Shown: piece after piece, positions 1 through 11,329 of the stretch
How the letters are laid out: every line of letters starts with the position of its first letter
How positions within the stretch are numbered: the stretch's first letter is position 1
Assembly (NCBI GenBank): GCA_002633005.1
Contig: NMRA01000062.1
Coordinates: forward strand, 669,981-733,980
Source: Phoronis australis
Taxonomy: Eukaryota > Phoronida > Phoronidae
DNA length: 64,000 nt
Direction of reading: 5' to 3'
The notes under the pieces: model-generated
The model's database searches: none
Seen by the model: the letters and a program-made list of their open reading frames with translations, nothing else
What the model was told of the DNA's origin: nothing
Program-made: the position numbers and the translations under genes

Positions 1-1450
1 TTCAAAACATGGTTTGCTATCCCTCTAAACTAGTGTAACGTGACCCACTAATGTAGCAACTTACTCCACCGTATCAAGGTACGGCAACTTAAGGTAACTT
101 GCGCCTCTTCTAATCGCAGTGTTGCTACAAACCTGGCATAAGGCTGAATTAATTATCACCTGCATGCTTGCAGTTACACATACGGGTATTTTTATCAGGT
201 GCTCACTGTCATGCGCATGGCGACAATGTTTGCCTTACACTTTATTGGATATATGTGCGTGCGCGTGCACGCTTAGCTTAAAGCGGGTCAAGTTGCTCTA
301 GTGCAAATCGTTCTAGCATGACGTGTATGAATATGTGCGGATAAGACATATGTCTGAAGGCAATGAGCGGATGCCAAGTGTGCAGGATGTATTTGGGCCA
401 ATACTGTGCCCAAATTTTGAGAACCCGCAATTCAGTAGAGAAAATCAAGCTTGTTTTTTAGATAATGAAAGCTGGCCAATCCATCTCTTCGTCCCAGACA
501 GCTGGCCATGCACTACAGGCTACCGCCACAAGCCAATGAGTAACTCAATCTAAGTGTCAGACCTCATTTTTAGATAAACCAAATTTTTATAACGAGACAA
601 CAGAGATTTTGAGATTTTTTTGTAAATAAAGCAGGAATTCTTGTACCATGTGCAATGAGAAAATTTTCCGATCAGTGTCATGAATGCGATGATTAATTTA
701 TCATCAAGCTTGCACAAGCAACTGCCACATCACATGGAACATTTTCCAAAATAAATTAAGCAAAATTTAGTTAAAAAGGGATTGTGGTATTTTTGCATTA
801 ATACGATTTTTTTCGCAATCCCAATTCCGCAAAACATTTCGCAAAAACTGTCCGCAAAAAAGTCGCATGAAAAGGCCTTATGTTTAGAGTCCAGCGGTAT
901 GCTGATACAGTACAATCTCACCGATTTCGGAGAGATATAATTGCCGAAAGTCCCCATTTTTCATTTTCCAAGGGCTTCTGACATTGTTCTTCATGCTCAC
1001 AATTTTTCAAAACATTGTCTGATAGAAGCTACTGTCTGGAACATCATCTTGGTAAAGCAAAGGACAAGGCAAATGAAACAAATGTCACTTAGCCATATTG
1101 TGTCCTAAATTATAATTATCAGGTGTGACTTATGAGATAGTGACTTTTAGGGCCACTTAAAATTTGCGATTTGTTTACCCATTCCAAAGTCTCTTCCTTT
1201 TGGTCGCACTGTGATTATGGCTAATGTTTATTAGTTTCTATCTACAAACATGTTGGTATAAACTATAATTTGATAACATTTATTATTTTCACTTTCTCCA
1301 AGTTATCAAGTGCACCTCCACTTTAGTGGCATTTACTCAACATTAGATCACAACACTGGATCAGCAAGAGTCATTACTTGAAGACTGTCTGCCTATTTTT
1401 GCATAAACAACAGCTGACACCCAAACCAGGTGGAACACAAGGGAATCTCT
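1..1450. other. Intergenic, no gene recognised
   Basis: This is AT-rich sequence with only short random open frames. None has recognisable protein character or good splice boundaries. A partial foldback element lies near 400-460 (listed separately). Confidence 0.6.
400..460. repeat. Partial copy of a foldback (MITE-like) family
   Basis: The stretch carries the string GTGCCCAAATTTTGAGAAC, followed by TTCAGTAGAGAAAA. This matches one arm of the palindromic elements near 40.5 and 41.95 kb, which read TGCCCACATTTTGAGAAC and TTCAGTGGAGAAAA. Only one arm is clear, so this is probably a decayed or truncated copy. Confidence 0.45.
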
Positions 1451-1534
1451 CTTTATATATATGCTATTGGGCAAGCCTAACAGTTTGGGTTTAGAGCAAT
1501 TGACCGAGAGCAGCTAGCTCTACTGGTGTCAAAA
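1451..1534 (+). promoter_or_regulatory. Possible TATA promoter
   Basis: A TATATATAT run at 1454-1462 lies about 75 bases upstream of an ATG that sits in a local GC-rich patch (AAAATGGCCGCCGC). Spacing and composition fit a TATA-type core promoter with a short 5' UTR. No downstream exon was identified, so the assignment is tentative. Confidence 0.25.
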
Positions 1535-1615
1535 ATGGCCGCCGCTAGTCAGCTTGCTCCGCGTCAGTCGTTGCACCCGACCAGCTGCTCGCTGCTTCGT
1601 GTTAGTTTCGAGTAA
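1535..1615 (+). CDS. Possible short first coding exon (26-codon frame)
   Basis: The ATG has a favourable context (AAAATGG) and begins MAAASQLAPRQSLHPTSC, an Ala/Ser/Arg-rich stretch like a mitochondrial presequence. In frame, the open stretch runs to a stop at 1613-1615. Two possible splice donors fall inside it: GTTAGT at 1601 (phase 0) and GTAAAT at 1612 (phase 2). It stands out because it is GC-rich in AT-rich surroundings and has a TATA-like element upstream. No partner exon was found, so it could be chance. Transcript data would decide. Confidence 0.22.
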   Translation: MAAASQLAPRQSLHPTSCSLLRVSFE

Positions 1616-4600
1616 ATGTGGCATGATGAAATTGTTCAGCGTTTACGCAAAGAAACATCATATTCCTTCTTATTATGTAGAAAGACATTAGAAGAGTACT
1701 TAAAATATCTAAGCTAAGAATAGAATTCAATAGCTAACTGCACTTGAATGACTTCTTTTGATTTTACTAGATTGTAGACGTGCGATTTGTTACAGTCAAT
1801 TTCCTGCTTGTGAAAGTAAAATTCAGTGTCATTCATTTCAGCCACCATTTTGGTAGTGCAACACCAGAAATTCAAAAATTAAATTCAAAATTCTGAATTG
1901 AAGTTTGTATGTTTGGATTTCATGTTGAACGACATCATTAATTCTTATTTCTTTCCATTTGGAATTCTTTTTTGACGTCAGTAACAGCATTGAAGCAGAG
2001 ACCAGACCTTTAATTAAGACTTAATTGATTAATTGGATATCACAGCTAGAAACATACCCTTAATCAAGAAAACACTTCACTTGTCAAACAGAGTCCATTT
2101 TATCATCCAAAACTTTTAACCTACCATCCATTTTGACAAACCTCCTTCAAGACCTATCAAGTCAACCTAACTTTGTCAACAGTTTACACTATGCGGAGGT
2201 GGCAGTGGAAAGGGGGTAGGGAGCAGAAGGAAGTCACTGTCCACAGATTCAAATGCTAGTTTTGTGGATTCAGGGGTACTAAATTATTTGAGGTGCTTTC
2301 CCATTAGAGGCGAAACTTCCTTTTTATCAAAGTTTCGGAAAGTGGAAACGGTTAACTCCGGTAGTCAATCTGCAAGCGACACTTCGCTTAAACTAGTAGG
2401 ATCTAAAAGCAAAGCTTTGGTACTCACCGAAACTTCGGTGCAGTGGAATGATCACAGTGAAGTTTTATAGTAATTACCGGTAGAGGTCGCGGCAACAATA
2501 TACAATCACGCGAGATTCGCAAACCATGTTCTTTGTTACTGTAGCATAGCGGATGTGCTCCCGATAGACGCAAAAAAAACAATAAAAGAAAGCACATATG
2601 TATGAAGAATGACACTGATAATTTTCATAAACACTCGTAAATGGAAAAACAACTTTCATTACGTAGCCACAAACCCACTACTCAATATTCTTTTGAGAGT
2701 ACATATCAACTGCGCCGTCTGGTGTCTACTCCGATGACTGAATCGCCATTTAGTGATAACTTGGATATCACAGTCAAGTCGCAAAGGCAAGTGAAGTTTC
2801 AATGAAACTTAGGTAAATCGAAGTTCCCTAATGGGAAAGCACCATGGGAAGTCGGAATATTCACGAGAAGCAAAGAATCGCAATCCTATATCTCCATGAC
2901 AAAATAATCTTTTTAGTTGTAACTGATATCAAATATTGGTAAAATCTCAATAATTTACGACATCAGTGAAATTTTTTGAAGCATTTTTGTGATCGTAGCA
3001 AAAAATTAATTTGTTTTCAATTTTCAAATTTTATTCTACGGCTACCATTAAGGGAAGTTTCGAAAATTTGCGGGAATTCACAAAAACTGTAGAAGTCCTT
3101 GGGAAATTATTAAAAAGGTTTATTTTTGTCTGATTTCATTGTACAAACAGTCAGTTTGCTCACCAATGCCATGATTTTCATCACACGTAGTGATAGTAAC
3201 GGTCAGGCAAATAATCACGTTTTTCTTTCAGATAAATTTCTATTTAACTAGGAGTTTTTTTACATTAATTAGGAAGTAAATTTGCTGGGATTCTGAGTTC
3301 CATCCAATTTCACAGGATTAATACTGTGGACATTATTCATGAATTCACAATTTCCTGCTCAATTAAAACTTCAAGCCAGACTGCTCTTGTATCCTGTGCT
3401 CCAATGGAAATTTATTCAATTAGCAGAATGATCTTATCAGTGTCACAGATGTCTGACAAGAGCATTGTCAAGAACTGATAAGAGTAGGTAAAGAATTTGC
3501 TGATTGTCCATCACATGGGGACACAGCAGATCTCCTGGAAACAATTCCTGCCACACTTGTGGGAATCTGAAAAAACATGGGAACGCTGTTGTCTAGGGGG
3601 CCCATTGGATGCAGATTGTCCAAGTACTATACAGTGTCCGCACTCAGTTGAGAGTGCCCAGTACAAAACGGAGCAATGAAGGTTAGACCACAATGTTCTG
3701 TGTTTCTGGTCAAGTTGTGCAGTAAATTATGTGCAGTAAAGAAATAATTTCAAGTGCTAAAAATAACGAAAAAACTGCAGTGGGTACATTGAACACGAGA
3801 CTGTGGTGGTAGTAAATGGAAATCGAAATTTGTGCACAGAAAGCCCCCCCCCCCAATCCTGCCCTCCTCCCAAGCCACCCCAAATTCCCCGGATTCTAAC
3901 TTTGAGGGGAATTTTGATCAGTTGAGGAAATTTTGCAAGTGATTCTTAAATGGTTTTCAGGGCGTAATGAAGCTAATACATACAGCTTCATAACCAAGGT
4001 GTTGAGGGAAAAGAAAAAGGCTTTAGAATTTGATCATGTTGCTCAAATTGGACTATGGTGGCTAAAAATTTACACATGTTGAACAACTTTGACGAGGGGC
4101 TCAATCTTTTAATATAAAAATTTAATAGACTGCAATGTAAACCAGCCTTTAGAACTAAAAATACAGTGTGCAAAATCTGTTCCACCTCCCTTGAGGTTTC
4201 ATAAACTGGTGCTAACAATGTGTTCTTCATTCATTCTTAACAATTCCACTACCAATGTACCAATGCTGCACAAGTATGCAAGACAGAATTATACAGCCTC
4301 AGATGTTGGTTGTAAAAATATTAATCTCAGACAGCACAGGAGGTGCTGATTCCAGATTACATAAACAACGATGACCAAACAAGTAGTTAGATGGGTAGCA
4401 TTGGTTTAATGTGCCACCATTGTGCAACAGAACTTCACTTTAATTTCACGTCTGAAATCCCAACATTCAGCTTCCAAGATATTCTTTACTCCCAATTATT
4501 TGTTTTAAAGAATGCTCATAATTTAAAACATTTAATTGACTTGTGCTTAGACTAGTTTCGATCAGTGTAATTGTTCAAATATTTTGCCGATCACAAGGAG

Positions 4601-4654
4601 ATGCGGAGATAAAAACTTCTGGTGTGACATAAAAAAGCTGGTAATAGTTGGATA
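1616..4654. other. Intergenic, mostly AT-rich
   Basis: No exon is recognised. The region holds one element with terminal inverted repeats (2292-2846, listed separately), a short poly-C run near 3847-3854 and a consensus CRE octamer TGACGTCA at 1973-1980. Confidence 0.55.
2292..2846. mobile_element. Possible MITE with about 20-25 bp inverted ends
   Basis: The left end reads GGTGCTTTCCCATTAGAGGC followed by GAAACTTC. The right end is its imperfect reverse complement, GAAGTTCCC followed by TAATGGGAAAGCACC. The interior has no transposase-like reading frame. A target-site duplication was not evident, so this could also be a pair of inverted repeats of another origin. Confidence 0.4.
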
Positions 4655-4754
4655 TGTGGGTCCCTGATTTAAAATTGATTTGATAACCAGTTACTACAAC
4701 TCAATACTGGGCGTTGTTCAGTGGGACTAACTGGTTCTCAAATCAGGGACACCA
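4655..4754. mobile_element. Foldback MITE-like element, family A
   Basis: The left arm begins GGTCCCTGATTT and continues to AACCAGTTACTAC. The right arm is ACTAACTGGTTCTCAAATCA followed by GGGAC. The two arms are inverted copies, so the element can fold into a hairpin. A sister copy lies at 5231-5356 and related copies near 40.5 and 41.95 kb. Confidence 0.55.
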
Positions 4755-5230
4755 GAATATTACCATAACGTTCATTAAAGTACTGGTATTTAACAGTAAA
4801 CTGAAACAATGGTGAGTGTGGGATGACTACCATGTTAACTACAATTTTGGTAAACAGCCACTTGCAGATATGTACCACACCTTGAGTAACACTGAATAAC
4901 ACACAAAAAACTTAGATTCTCAAATTTTGGGACTCCAGTGACCACCAGTACTCCAGTAGTGGCTAGTTCCCAATTTTGTATTTAAGAGGGTGACAGACCG
5001 AGTAGTGCAGTCTTGGACAGTTGGACACTTAGTTTAGGATTGGAAACAAAGAGAAGACAGTAAAAGTGGTCCCTCTTCAAATTGGTTGTCGAGAACCAGT
5101 TTTCACTGAATAACAGCAATGCCCACTGGCATTGGCGGTATTCAATGAAACTGATTCCCAGTAGCCATTTAGAAAGGGGACCCGTTTGCGCCACATTTAC
5201 CAAAGTAATAGTCATATAGGTGGTTCCCTG

Positions 5231-5356
5231 GGGGTCCCTGATTTAAAGTTAATTTAAGAACCAGTTACTACCACTGAATAACACTAACACTAACAAGCAT
5301 TATTCATAATTCAGTGGCAGTAAATGCCTCTCAAAGTCTCAAATCAGGGGCCCACA
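5231..5356. mobile_element. Foldback MITE-like element, family A
   Basis: The left arm begins GGTCCCTGATTT and continues to AGAACCAGTTACTACCACTG. The right end AAATCAGGGGCCC is its inverse. Inside, CCACTGAATAA is answered by TTCAGTGG, so the palindrome extends well into the element. A half copy (CGAGAACCAGTTTTCACTGA) lies near 5089. Confidence 0.55.
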
Positions 5357-6689
5357 TGACCACGTATCCGACTATTCGACCTGCTTGAGTTGGTCTATCT
5401 ATTACCTTGATCAACCTACAAAAAGTGAACAGCAAACACTGTTTAATAATTTATTGGTGTAGACTGTCTAACAGTCACTAAAACTACATCTCATAGCAAG
5501 CATTCATGTCAACTCTGTCATCATTGCTTGGGACTGCAAACATGAATCTCAATCTAACAAGAATGTTGTAGCATTTTCAAACAATACCTTCTCTCAAAGG
5601 GACGCCTTCAATGGTCTCCATTATGATACCCACAAATTTTATTCAACAGCTTTGTTGTTACTAATCCATTTTGTCCAGCAGTATTTACGACAAATCCGCA
5701 ACTTATCACACGTTATAACTCCGTTGTTATTCGACCACTTCCACTTCCTTCTGATGCAGCCAAAAGGTGTCGCTTATTTTTAAGCAAGAGCGACATCTAT
5801 TAGATGGAAGAAGAAAAGCGCATTTCGTCCAGTGGGCCAATACCAGTACCGCGGTTCCCAGGACTCCCAGACCATTAGGACGCTGTTCTTTTTTGTAAAG
5901 TAATACATTCAAATGATACTTTTATGTATGAAAAGCCACACATTGAGAATCCAAGAAGCCCTGGAATATCCAGCCATTGGGTGCAGCCGTTTATTATACG
6001 AAGCCACGACAGTGTCGTTACGTAACTAGACTTCACCGTCTGAAATTTCAGCCTTATCTGTCTTCAAAACTATGGCCTAGGTTTCAACTTCGTTAACGTA
6101 TTTTTATATCACTTCTGAAAACTGATAACCTGTGGAGTTAAACTGTTGCTAACGTTGACTTGTTTTGGCGTCACTTTTCTTGCTGTCCATCTATGACATC
6201 ATCATTTTTTTCTGTAATCAGTTTTATGAGGAAACCTTCCTCACTAGGAGAAAAGTGTTCTGACCTTTTTCTACTCATTTTATTGATGACAGAGATACCA
6301 GGAAAATACGTCAGCACTGATTCTACCTACAACTGTGTGCTGTCATTGAAACCTACGTGATCACAGTTTCTTTGAAACACTTCAGTAGTTTCTTTGTGGG
6401 GTTAACCTAGCTCGACACATTGGGGTGCCTTGGATACTTTAAACCAGGTTTCACTGAACCCGCTCCCTGTAAACAAGAGCTACATGGAGAGTTGAAGTGC
6501 AACCACGACTGCAATGCAATTCCAGTAGTGTTTTTAATATCGCAAAAATTGCGATTAAACGACATAGAAAACATTAAACCTATCCAAAGCAAGGCGTCAT
6601 CTTCTCTCTAAGAACACTGCCCGGCAAAATTAAATGGAAATCCGCAAGGGAACTTTAAAGATAGAGACAGGCGTATTTCACTTTTTTGA
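5357..6689. other. Intergenic, nothing recognised
   Basis: Only short open frames on both strands, overlapping in a way expected by chance. None shows conserved motifs or convincing splice sites. Confidence 0.5.
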
Positions 6690-7075
6690 GAGAAAAATAT
6701 CCATTAGGAGGCACAGCAGTGCTTCAATTGTTGTCGAGTTTAAAATAGGATTACACGCGCCAAATTTTGACCTTGCAAGAGGTTAAGTGAGTAGACATTA
6801 ACGCAGATGTTAATAAGAGCAACGTTGAAATGCGCCCACGATAGCACTGCAAAAGGTGTGCTTCAATGAGAATTTTTAGAATTATAAGAATGTCCATTAG
6901 ATGCCGCATATTGCGTCAAACCATCCGAATTGAGAAGGTGGCGTCATTTCTATAAAACATGACTATTTGCCAAATTTCATGAAAGCTAACGAAATTCTAA
7001 GATATAGAGGCAAACGTAAAAAAAAACAATTGACATTAGGTGCCACAGCTATAGTCCGATTTGTCTGTAACTCGT
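6690..7075 (-). repeat. Reverse-oriented copy of the AAATTTGGCAA dispersed repeat
   Basis: On the minus strand this stretch reads a poly-T tract, TTTACGTTTGCC, then TTTCATGAAATTTGGCAAAT. That is the same order of motifs as at 52975-53070 on the plus strand. A second piece near 6690-6735 reads CACTGCTGTGCCTCCTAATG in reverse, matching 61550. It is a dispersed interspersed family and not coding. Confidence 0.6.
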
Positions 7076-7154
7076 CATCTCTTGCCACTGCCGTTGCCGT
7101 CACTCATGAGATGTATAAAAACAGTTGGCTGCAAACAGTTATTGGACAGATACA

Positions 7155-7361
7155 GGGTCCTCGGTAGCTAAATTGGAAGAGCACGATACCGGCAACCTAG
7201 AGACCTGTGGTTCGATTCCCAGAGATTTTCCGAGACGGCAGGGACAGGTGTAGGCCGGGGCAGAAGCAGTGCAACCAATTCTTCAATTTTGCTATCATCA
7301 TCACTTGTACTTTCGTATACATGTTATGATTTGAGTTCTGATAAAGATTAAACTTGAACTA
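7155..7361 (+). mobile_element. tRNA-derived SINE
   Basis: The 5' part looks like a tRNA gene with RNA polymerase III boxes: an A-box-like TAGCTAAATTGGAAGAGC near 7165 and a B box GGTTCGATTCC at 7209-7219, about 35 bases apart. The acceptor stem does not close properly, and a non-tRNA body follows that ends near GATAAAGATTAAACTTGAAC. That structure is a SINE copy, not a working tRNA gene. Confidence 0.65.
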
Positions 7362-8969
7362 ATGGCACGTGTAGTTTTGGTCGCTGAATGTTTAGTGTAG
7401 ACGTAATCTGGAAAATTCAATTAACTAAACTAATTAGGCTTAGCTGACGATCAAAATCTACCAGTGTTTTGGTACTTCAAGTTTAAAAATAGAATAAAAA
7501 GATATCAACCCGTCCCCGGTAAAAAACAGGTAGACAGGAGTATTAAAACCAGTATGAAACATGCTGTTCCTTTGGGAAATGGTCCTGGGTCAAGATAAAC
7601 ACACCCATTTAACTTTTTAATCATTTTATATGTAAAATTTATCAAGTTAAAACTACTCTTCACAGTTGCAGGCTATATCTCTGTGCAAATGCCAGAGAAA
7701 ATCAATTTGGGTCTAATAACAACCATCATTGTTGGGACAGTGCTAGCTATTACCTTTCCATTTCATTAACTCAGATCTACATCAATACAATGGGCGAGCT
7801 GAAATTCATCATAAAAATTGCCTAGGGAGTCTGAGTGAAAACTATTGTAAGCGAGAAATTCTCCCTATGGTAAAACGAAAAGAGAGATACATTCACAGGA
7901 AAACAACGATGTCAAGAACATGGGTAAGTTTCGTTTGATGTAAATTTTCAAGTTAAAATCCCAAAAAACCTTTTACAGTTTTCTAAATTTTTATTTTCAT
8001 GTAAATTTTGAGTTTTTCATAAAAATCTTAAAAAACTTATTTTTTGATAGCAGCTCATGTAAAAGTGGGTCATTTTAAAAACATTTCCTACGAGAATTGT
8101 GACGAACAATACATAAAGCATAGTATCTAAAATTTTCGTATGAATCCAATCGGCTGCTTCTGAGATATAAAGTTCCGAAGTTAGCCAAATGTTAACATTT
8201 TCTAGGGTTCCATATAACAATGACATTGTATGAACACACGTCACGTTCCTATTGGTGAACAGTGTGAGTGACGTCAAGCAACAATCAAACATATCCGCCC
8301 TTACACAAGTTTTGAACCTTCATGCAACTCAGTTGCGATTTCTTTGTCAATGTTTCGTACCAATTTCACATTGTGCCAAATACCGTGGTCAACACTGAGT
8401 TATATTAAAATGGACTTAGTCCCTCTTTAAACTAGTGTGATTTTAAGAACGCAACCCGTGCAGACGCCAATGATGTTCAGAAAATCACTTTGTTAAAACT
8501 AAATCTAAAAACCTGGCACGTGATATCAGTAACGCAAAGGAAAGGAAACGAACACAGCTCACGGATTCGGTGAGTTATGTTCCTTTTAGCTCCACATTTG
8601 TTGGCTGTAGGCAACCATACCTTCTTCTGTCTGTTCCTCGTATCCATCAATGGCACCAACACTGTGTAACTAAACGTGAATAATTGGGAGATTCGGCTGC
8701 ATGCTTTCTGTACATGGATTGTCAACTCTTAAAAGTTACTTCAAAGATAAATGCTTTGACAAAAATTTTTGTCACTACGTGGTTGGGAAAAAGTTAAGCT
8801 TCAAGTGCATCCGGGCAACTATTTCCTAACGAACCATCAAGATGCGCTTGCTTGCTTCTCGTTGCAAGTTTTAAATGTTCGAAAACCTGAGTACTGGAAG
8901 TGAACTCACGATTTAGACCAATCACCGCTATTAACTTCTTCACAGAGATGAGAAGGGACTTCTTGGTTG
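7362..8969. other. Intergenic, nothing recognised
   Basis: AT-rich sequence without a supported exon. It contains a consensus CRE octamer (TGACGTCA) at 8269-8276. Confidence 0.5.
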
Positions 8970-9364
8970 GCAAATAACAGACGGATTGTTATTCCTGAGA
9001 CTACTTTTGGTGCGTCATCTCGTAATCATCTAAATTTACAAATGACGAATTGTGGTGATGGGAGGGCTAGACCCTAATAGCCGCCAACAGAAATAAAGCA
9101 GTGCAGGACTGAACTTTTCCAATGTTATGTTGATATACATGAACACAAATCGAGTACTTCGCAAATAGCAGCTCGGAGATTTCTTGACTACTCCAAAAAT
9201 CATGGCCGACGCACCATAGGGGGCTGGGGGGACCGTTATTTCTGTGCTTCGCAAGACACTTTTTATTGTTAAAACTCTGTTTTGTACAGACTGACAACGT
9301 TCAGCGTCATACTTGATACATGTACAATAGTGCTGTGTAAATTTTGTGAATCTTCACAAGTTTG
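8970..9364. repeat. Copy 1 of a 395-bp direct duplication
   Basis: The segment repeats almost perfectly at 9366-9760 (about three mismatches, no length change), with a single N at 9365 between the copies. The pattern is that of two allelic contig ends placed side by side. Inside lies CGCACCATAGGGGGCTGGGG near 9208, shared in reverse with 38.08 kb. Confidence 0.85.
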
Positions 9365-9365
9365 N

Positions 9366-9760
9366 GCAAATAACTGACGGATTGTTATTCCTGAGACTAC
9401 TTTTGGTGCGTCATCTCGTAATCATCTAAATTTACAAATGACGAATTGTGATGATGGGAGGGCTAGACCCTAATAGCCGCCAACAGAAATAAAGCAGTGC
9501 AGGACTGAACTTTTCCAATGTTATGTTGATATACATGAGCACAAATCGAGTACTTCGCAAATAGCAGCTCGGAGATTTCTTGACTACTCCAAAAATCATG
9601 GCCGACGCACCATAGGGGGCTGGGGGGACCGTTATTTCTGTGCTTCGCAAGACACTTTTTATTGTTAAAACTCTGTTTTGTACAGACTGACAACGTTCAG
9701 CGTCATACTTGATACATGTACAATAGTGCTGTGTAAATTTTGTGAATCTTCACAAGTTTG
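9366..9760. repeat. Copy 2 of the 395-bp duplication (likely assembly artefact)
   Basis: Starts immediately after the N at 9365 and ends at the same base as copy 1 (CACAAGTTTG). Near identity plus the single-N junction argues for a false duplication of one locus. Confidence 0.85.
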
Positions 9761-11172
9761 AAAAGAAATTTAGACTAGTCCGCCACCTGAGCAACGGTGA
9801 CTGCGACAGTTTTGGTCGAATCTATATGGCTACGAATGCGAATGACCGATCACGTGGCACAGCGGGAACCAACTCTTGATATGTCAACTGTGACCTTGAG
9901 GAAGTGCTGTAACTGAATAAGTCTCGTGTTTCTCAGAAGCATACGACTAGTGACAACAAGTTTGGGTAAGATGGTCAAAATTCGTTTAATGACCTTTAAA
10001 TTGTTTTCTGGTAACGTTTGACTTGTGCTTGAGACACTCCAATTGTTTCAGAGAGAAAAACGTCCACACCCACAATTAAAGGAGTCCTCGCAGCCGACGT
10101 TGCAAAAAAGCGAAACCCTGTCGGCCTATTCATGACGTCAGAGAAATGTTGAAACGAAATTCGTTTTGCCTTCTCCAACCAGGCTAGCTACCGAAAGCCC
10201 AAGTTTAGGACGAAGTTTAAAGGTACGCCGGTTGTTTAAGTTATCATTTTTTATCAGTCAATAATCGTAACAGGTGGCAATAGTGCATTCACAAAGGTCA
10301 AGGCCAGATCACTATCTAAATTCATGACAGGGTACGATACAACATGAGCGAGAAAGCCAATTAAAGGTCGATTACGCTTACCGTGCTACACGGCGTTAGA
10401 ATTTTCCTCACGCAAGGAAAGCTACCAGTTTCTGCCATGTAGGGAAACTGGGAGTCGTCATATAACCGAGTAACTTGAAGAGGTAAAATTCATGTAGAAA
10501 GGTTTCAGATATATTTTGTATAAGTTACTGGTTAGGAATTTGGTTTATGATTTGTATTTTAGGAAAGAATGCAAGAGGGAAATACCCCTTGAGGTATGCA
10601 CGTGATCACTCCTAAATGGTCCTTATCAGAACCACGCATGCTCGTGACAGCGGAATTTTGAAATGTGGGGTTACCTTAATCGCTGTAATTATCATACGTA
10701 ATACACCATGAAAAAATCGCCCAAGGCCAGGTGTTATGCCCTGGCAGGACCACCACCACCCGGTACCCCACCATCAGCAGTCCACCACCTCCACTACCTG
10801 CATCACCACCACAGACTACACCGGTTGAATTAGTCGCCTCTCCAGTATAACCAAGAAAAAAATTCTACTACTGAATAATTCATATATTATTCAAAGGCTA
10901 TGTTGTGCTGTTTACCGTAAACGCTAGATTTCAACAAGATTGCGGCTTGCAAGTCGAGCATTTTACCGGAGTTGATCATCAACTTTCCTGTAAAAGTTCC
11001 TAAGCACCTCTGAATATCGGCCACCGATTTGTGAGGTAGGCCTCTCATGTAGGTTCGTTGGCCGTGCTTTGAGATACACTGTATATGCACTGCACTATGT
11101 CGATCATTTTACTTGTTCTAGCATAACATAGACTACACTATGCCCAAACTGAGGGTGCCAAGCGAATATTGA
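9761..11172. other. Upstream region of the giant coiled-coil gene
   Basis: This probably includes the promoter and 5' UTR of the gene that starts at 11173. A consensus CRE octamer TGACGTCA lies at 10133-10140, and a CCACC-rich, low-complexity tract at about 10740-10830. No clear TATA box or start site was identified. Confidence 0.4.
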
Positions 11173-11329
11173 ATGCCACGAAAGACAGAAACAAGATCCC
11201 GTCTTGGTGAAAAATCCCGGGTAGCCATGTCTTATGAGCGCACGAGGAAAACGTACCCCCAGCGGCACTCGCCCAATGCCAACAACCGGGAATATGTACA
11301 GAAACAACAGCTACACGAAAGCAGCGCGG
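11173..11329 (+). CDS. Giant gene, coding exon 1
   Basis: This 52-codon basic segment (MPRKTETRSRLGEKSRVAMS and onward) is followed by donor GTATTC, leaving phase 1. That matches the acceptor at 11626. The first ATG has a poor context (T at -3). A second in-frame ATG at 11227 has GCC before it and may be the true start, which would shorten the protein by 18 residues. The open frame ends four codons past the donor, so the exon is easily missed. The donor is not ideal. The join is supported by phase and by the total length closing on a codon. Confidence 0.6.

Noticed and set aside
7155-7230. A functional tRNA gene
   Set aside because: A and B boxes are present, but the acceptor stem does not pair and a SINE body follows.
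9036-9693. Paired minus-strand frames of 72 and 76 codons
   Set aside because: They exist twice only because of the 395-bp duplication around N 9365. No protein features are seen.
10740-10845. Proline/threonine-rich exon upstream of the giant gene
   Set aside because: The CCACC-rich tract opens two frames and has a weak GTATAA or GTACCC donor, but no convincing acceptor or conserved content. Low-complexity sequence explains it.
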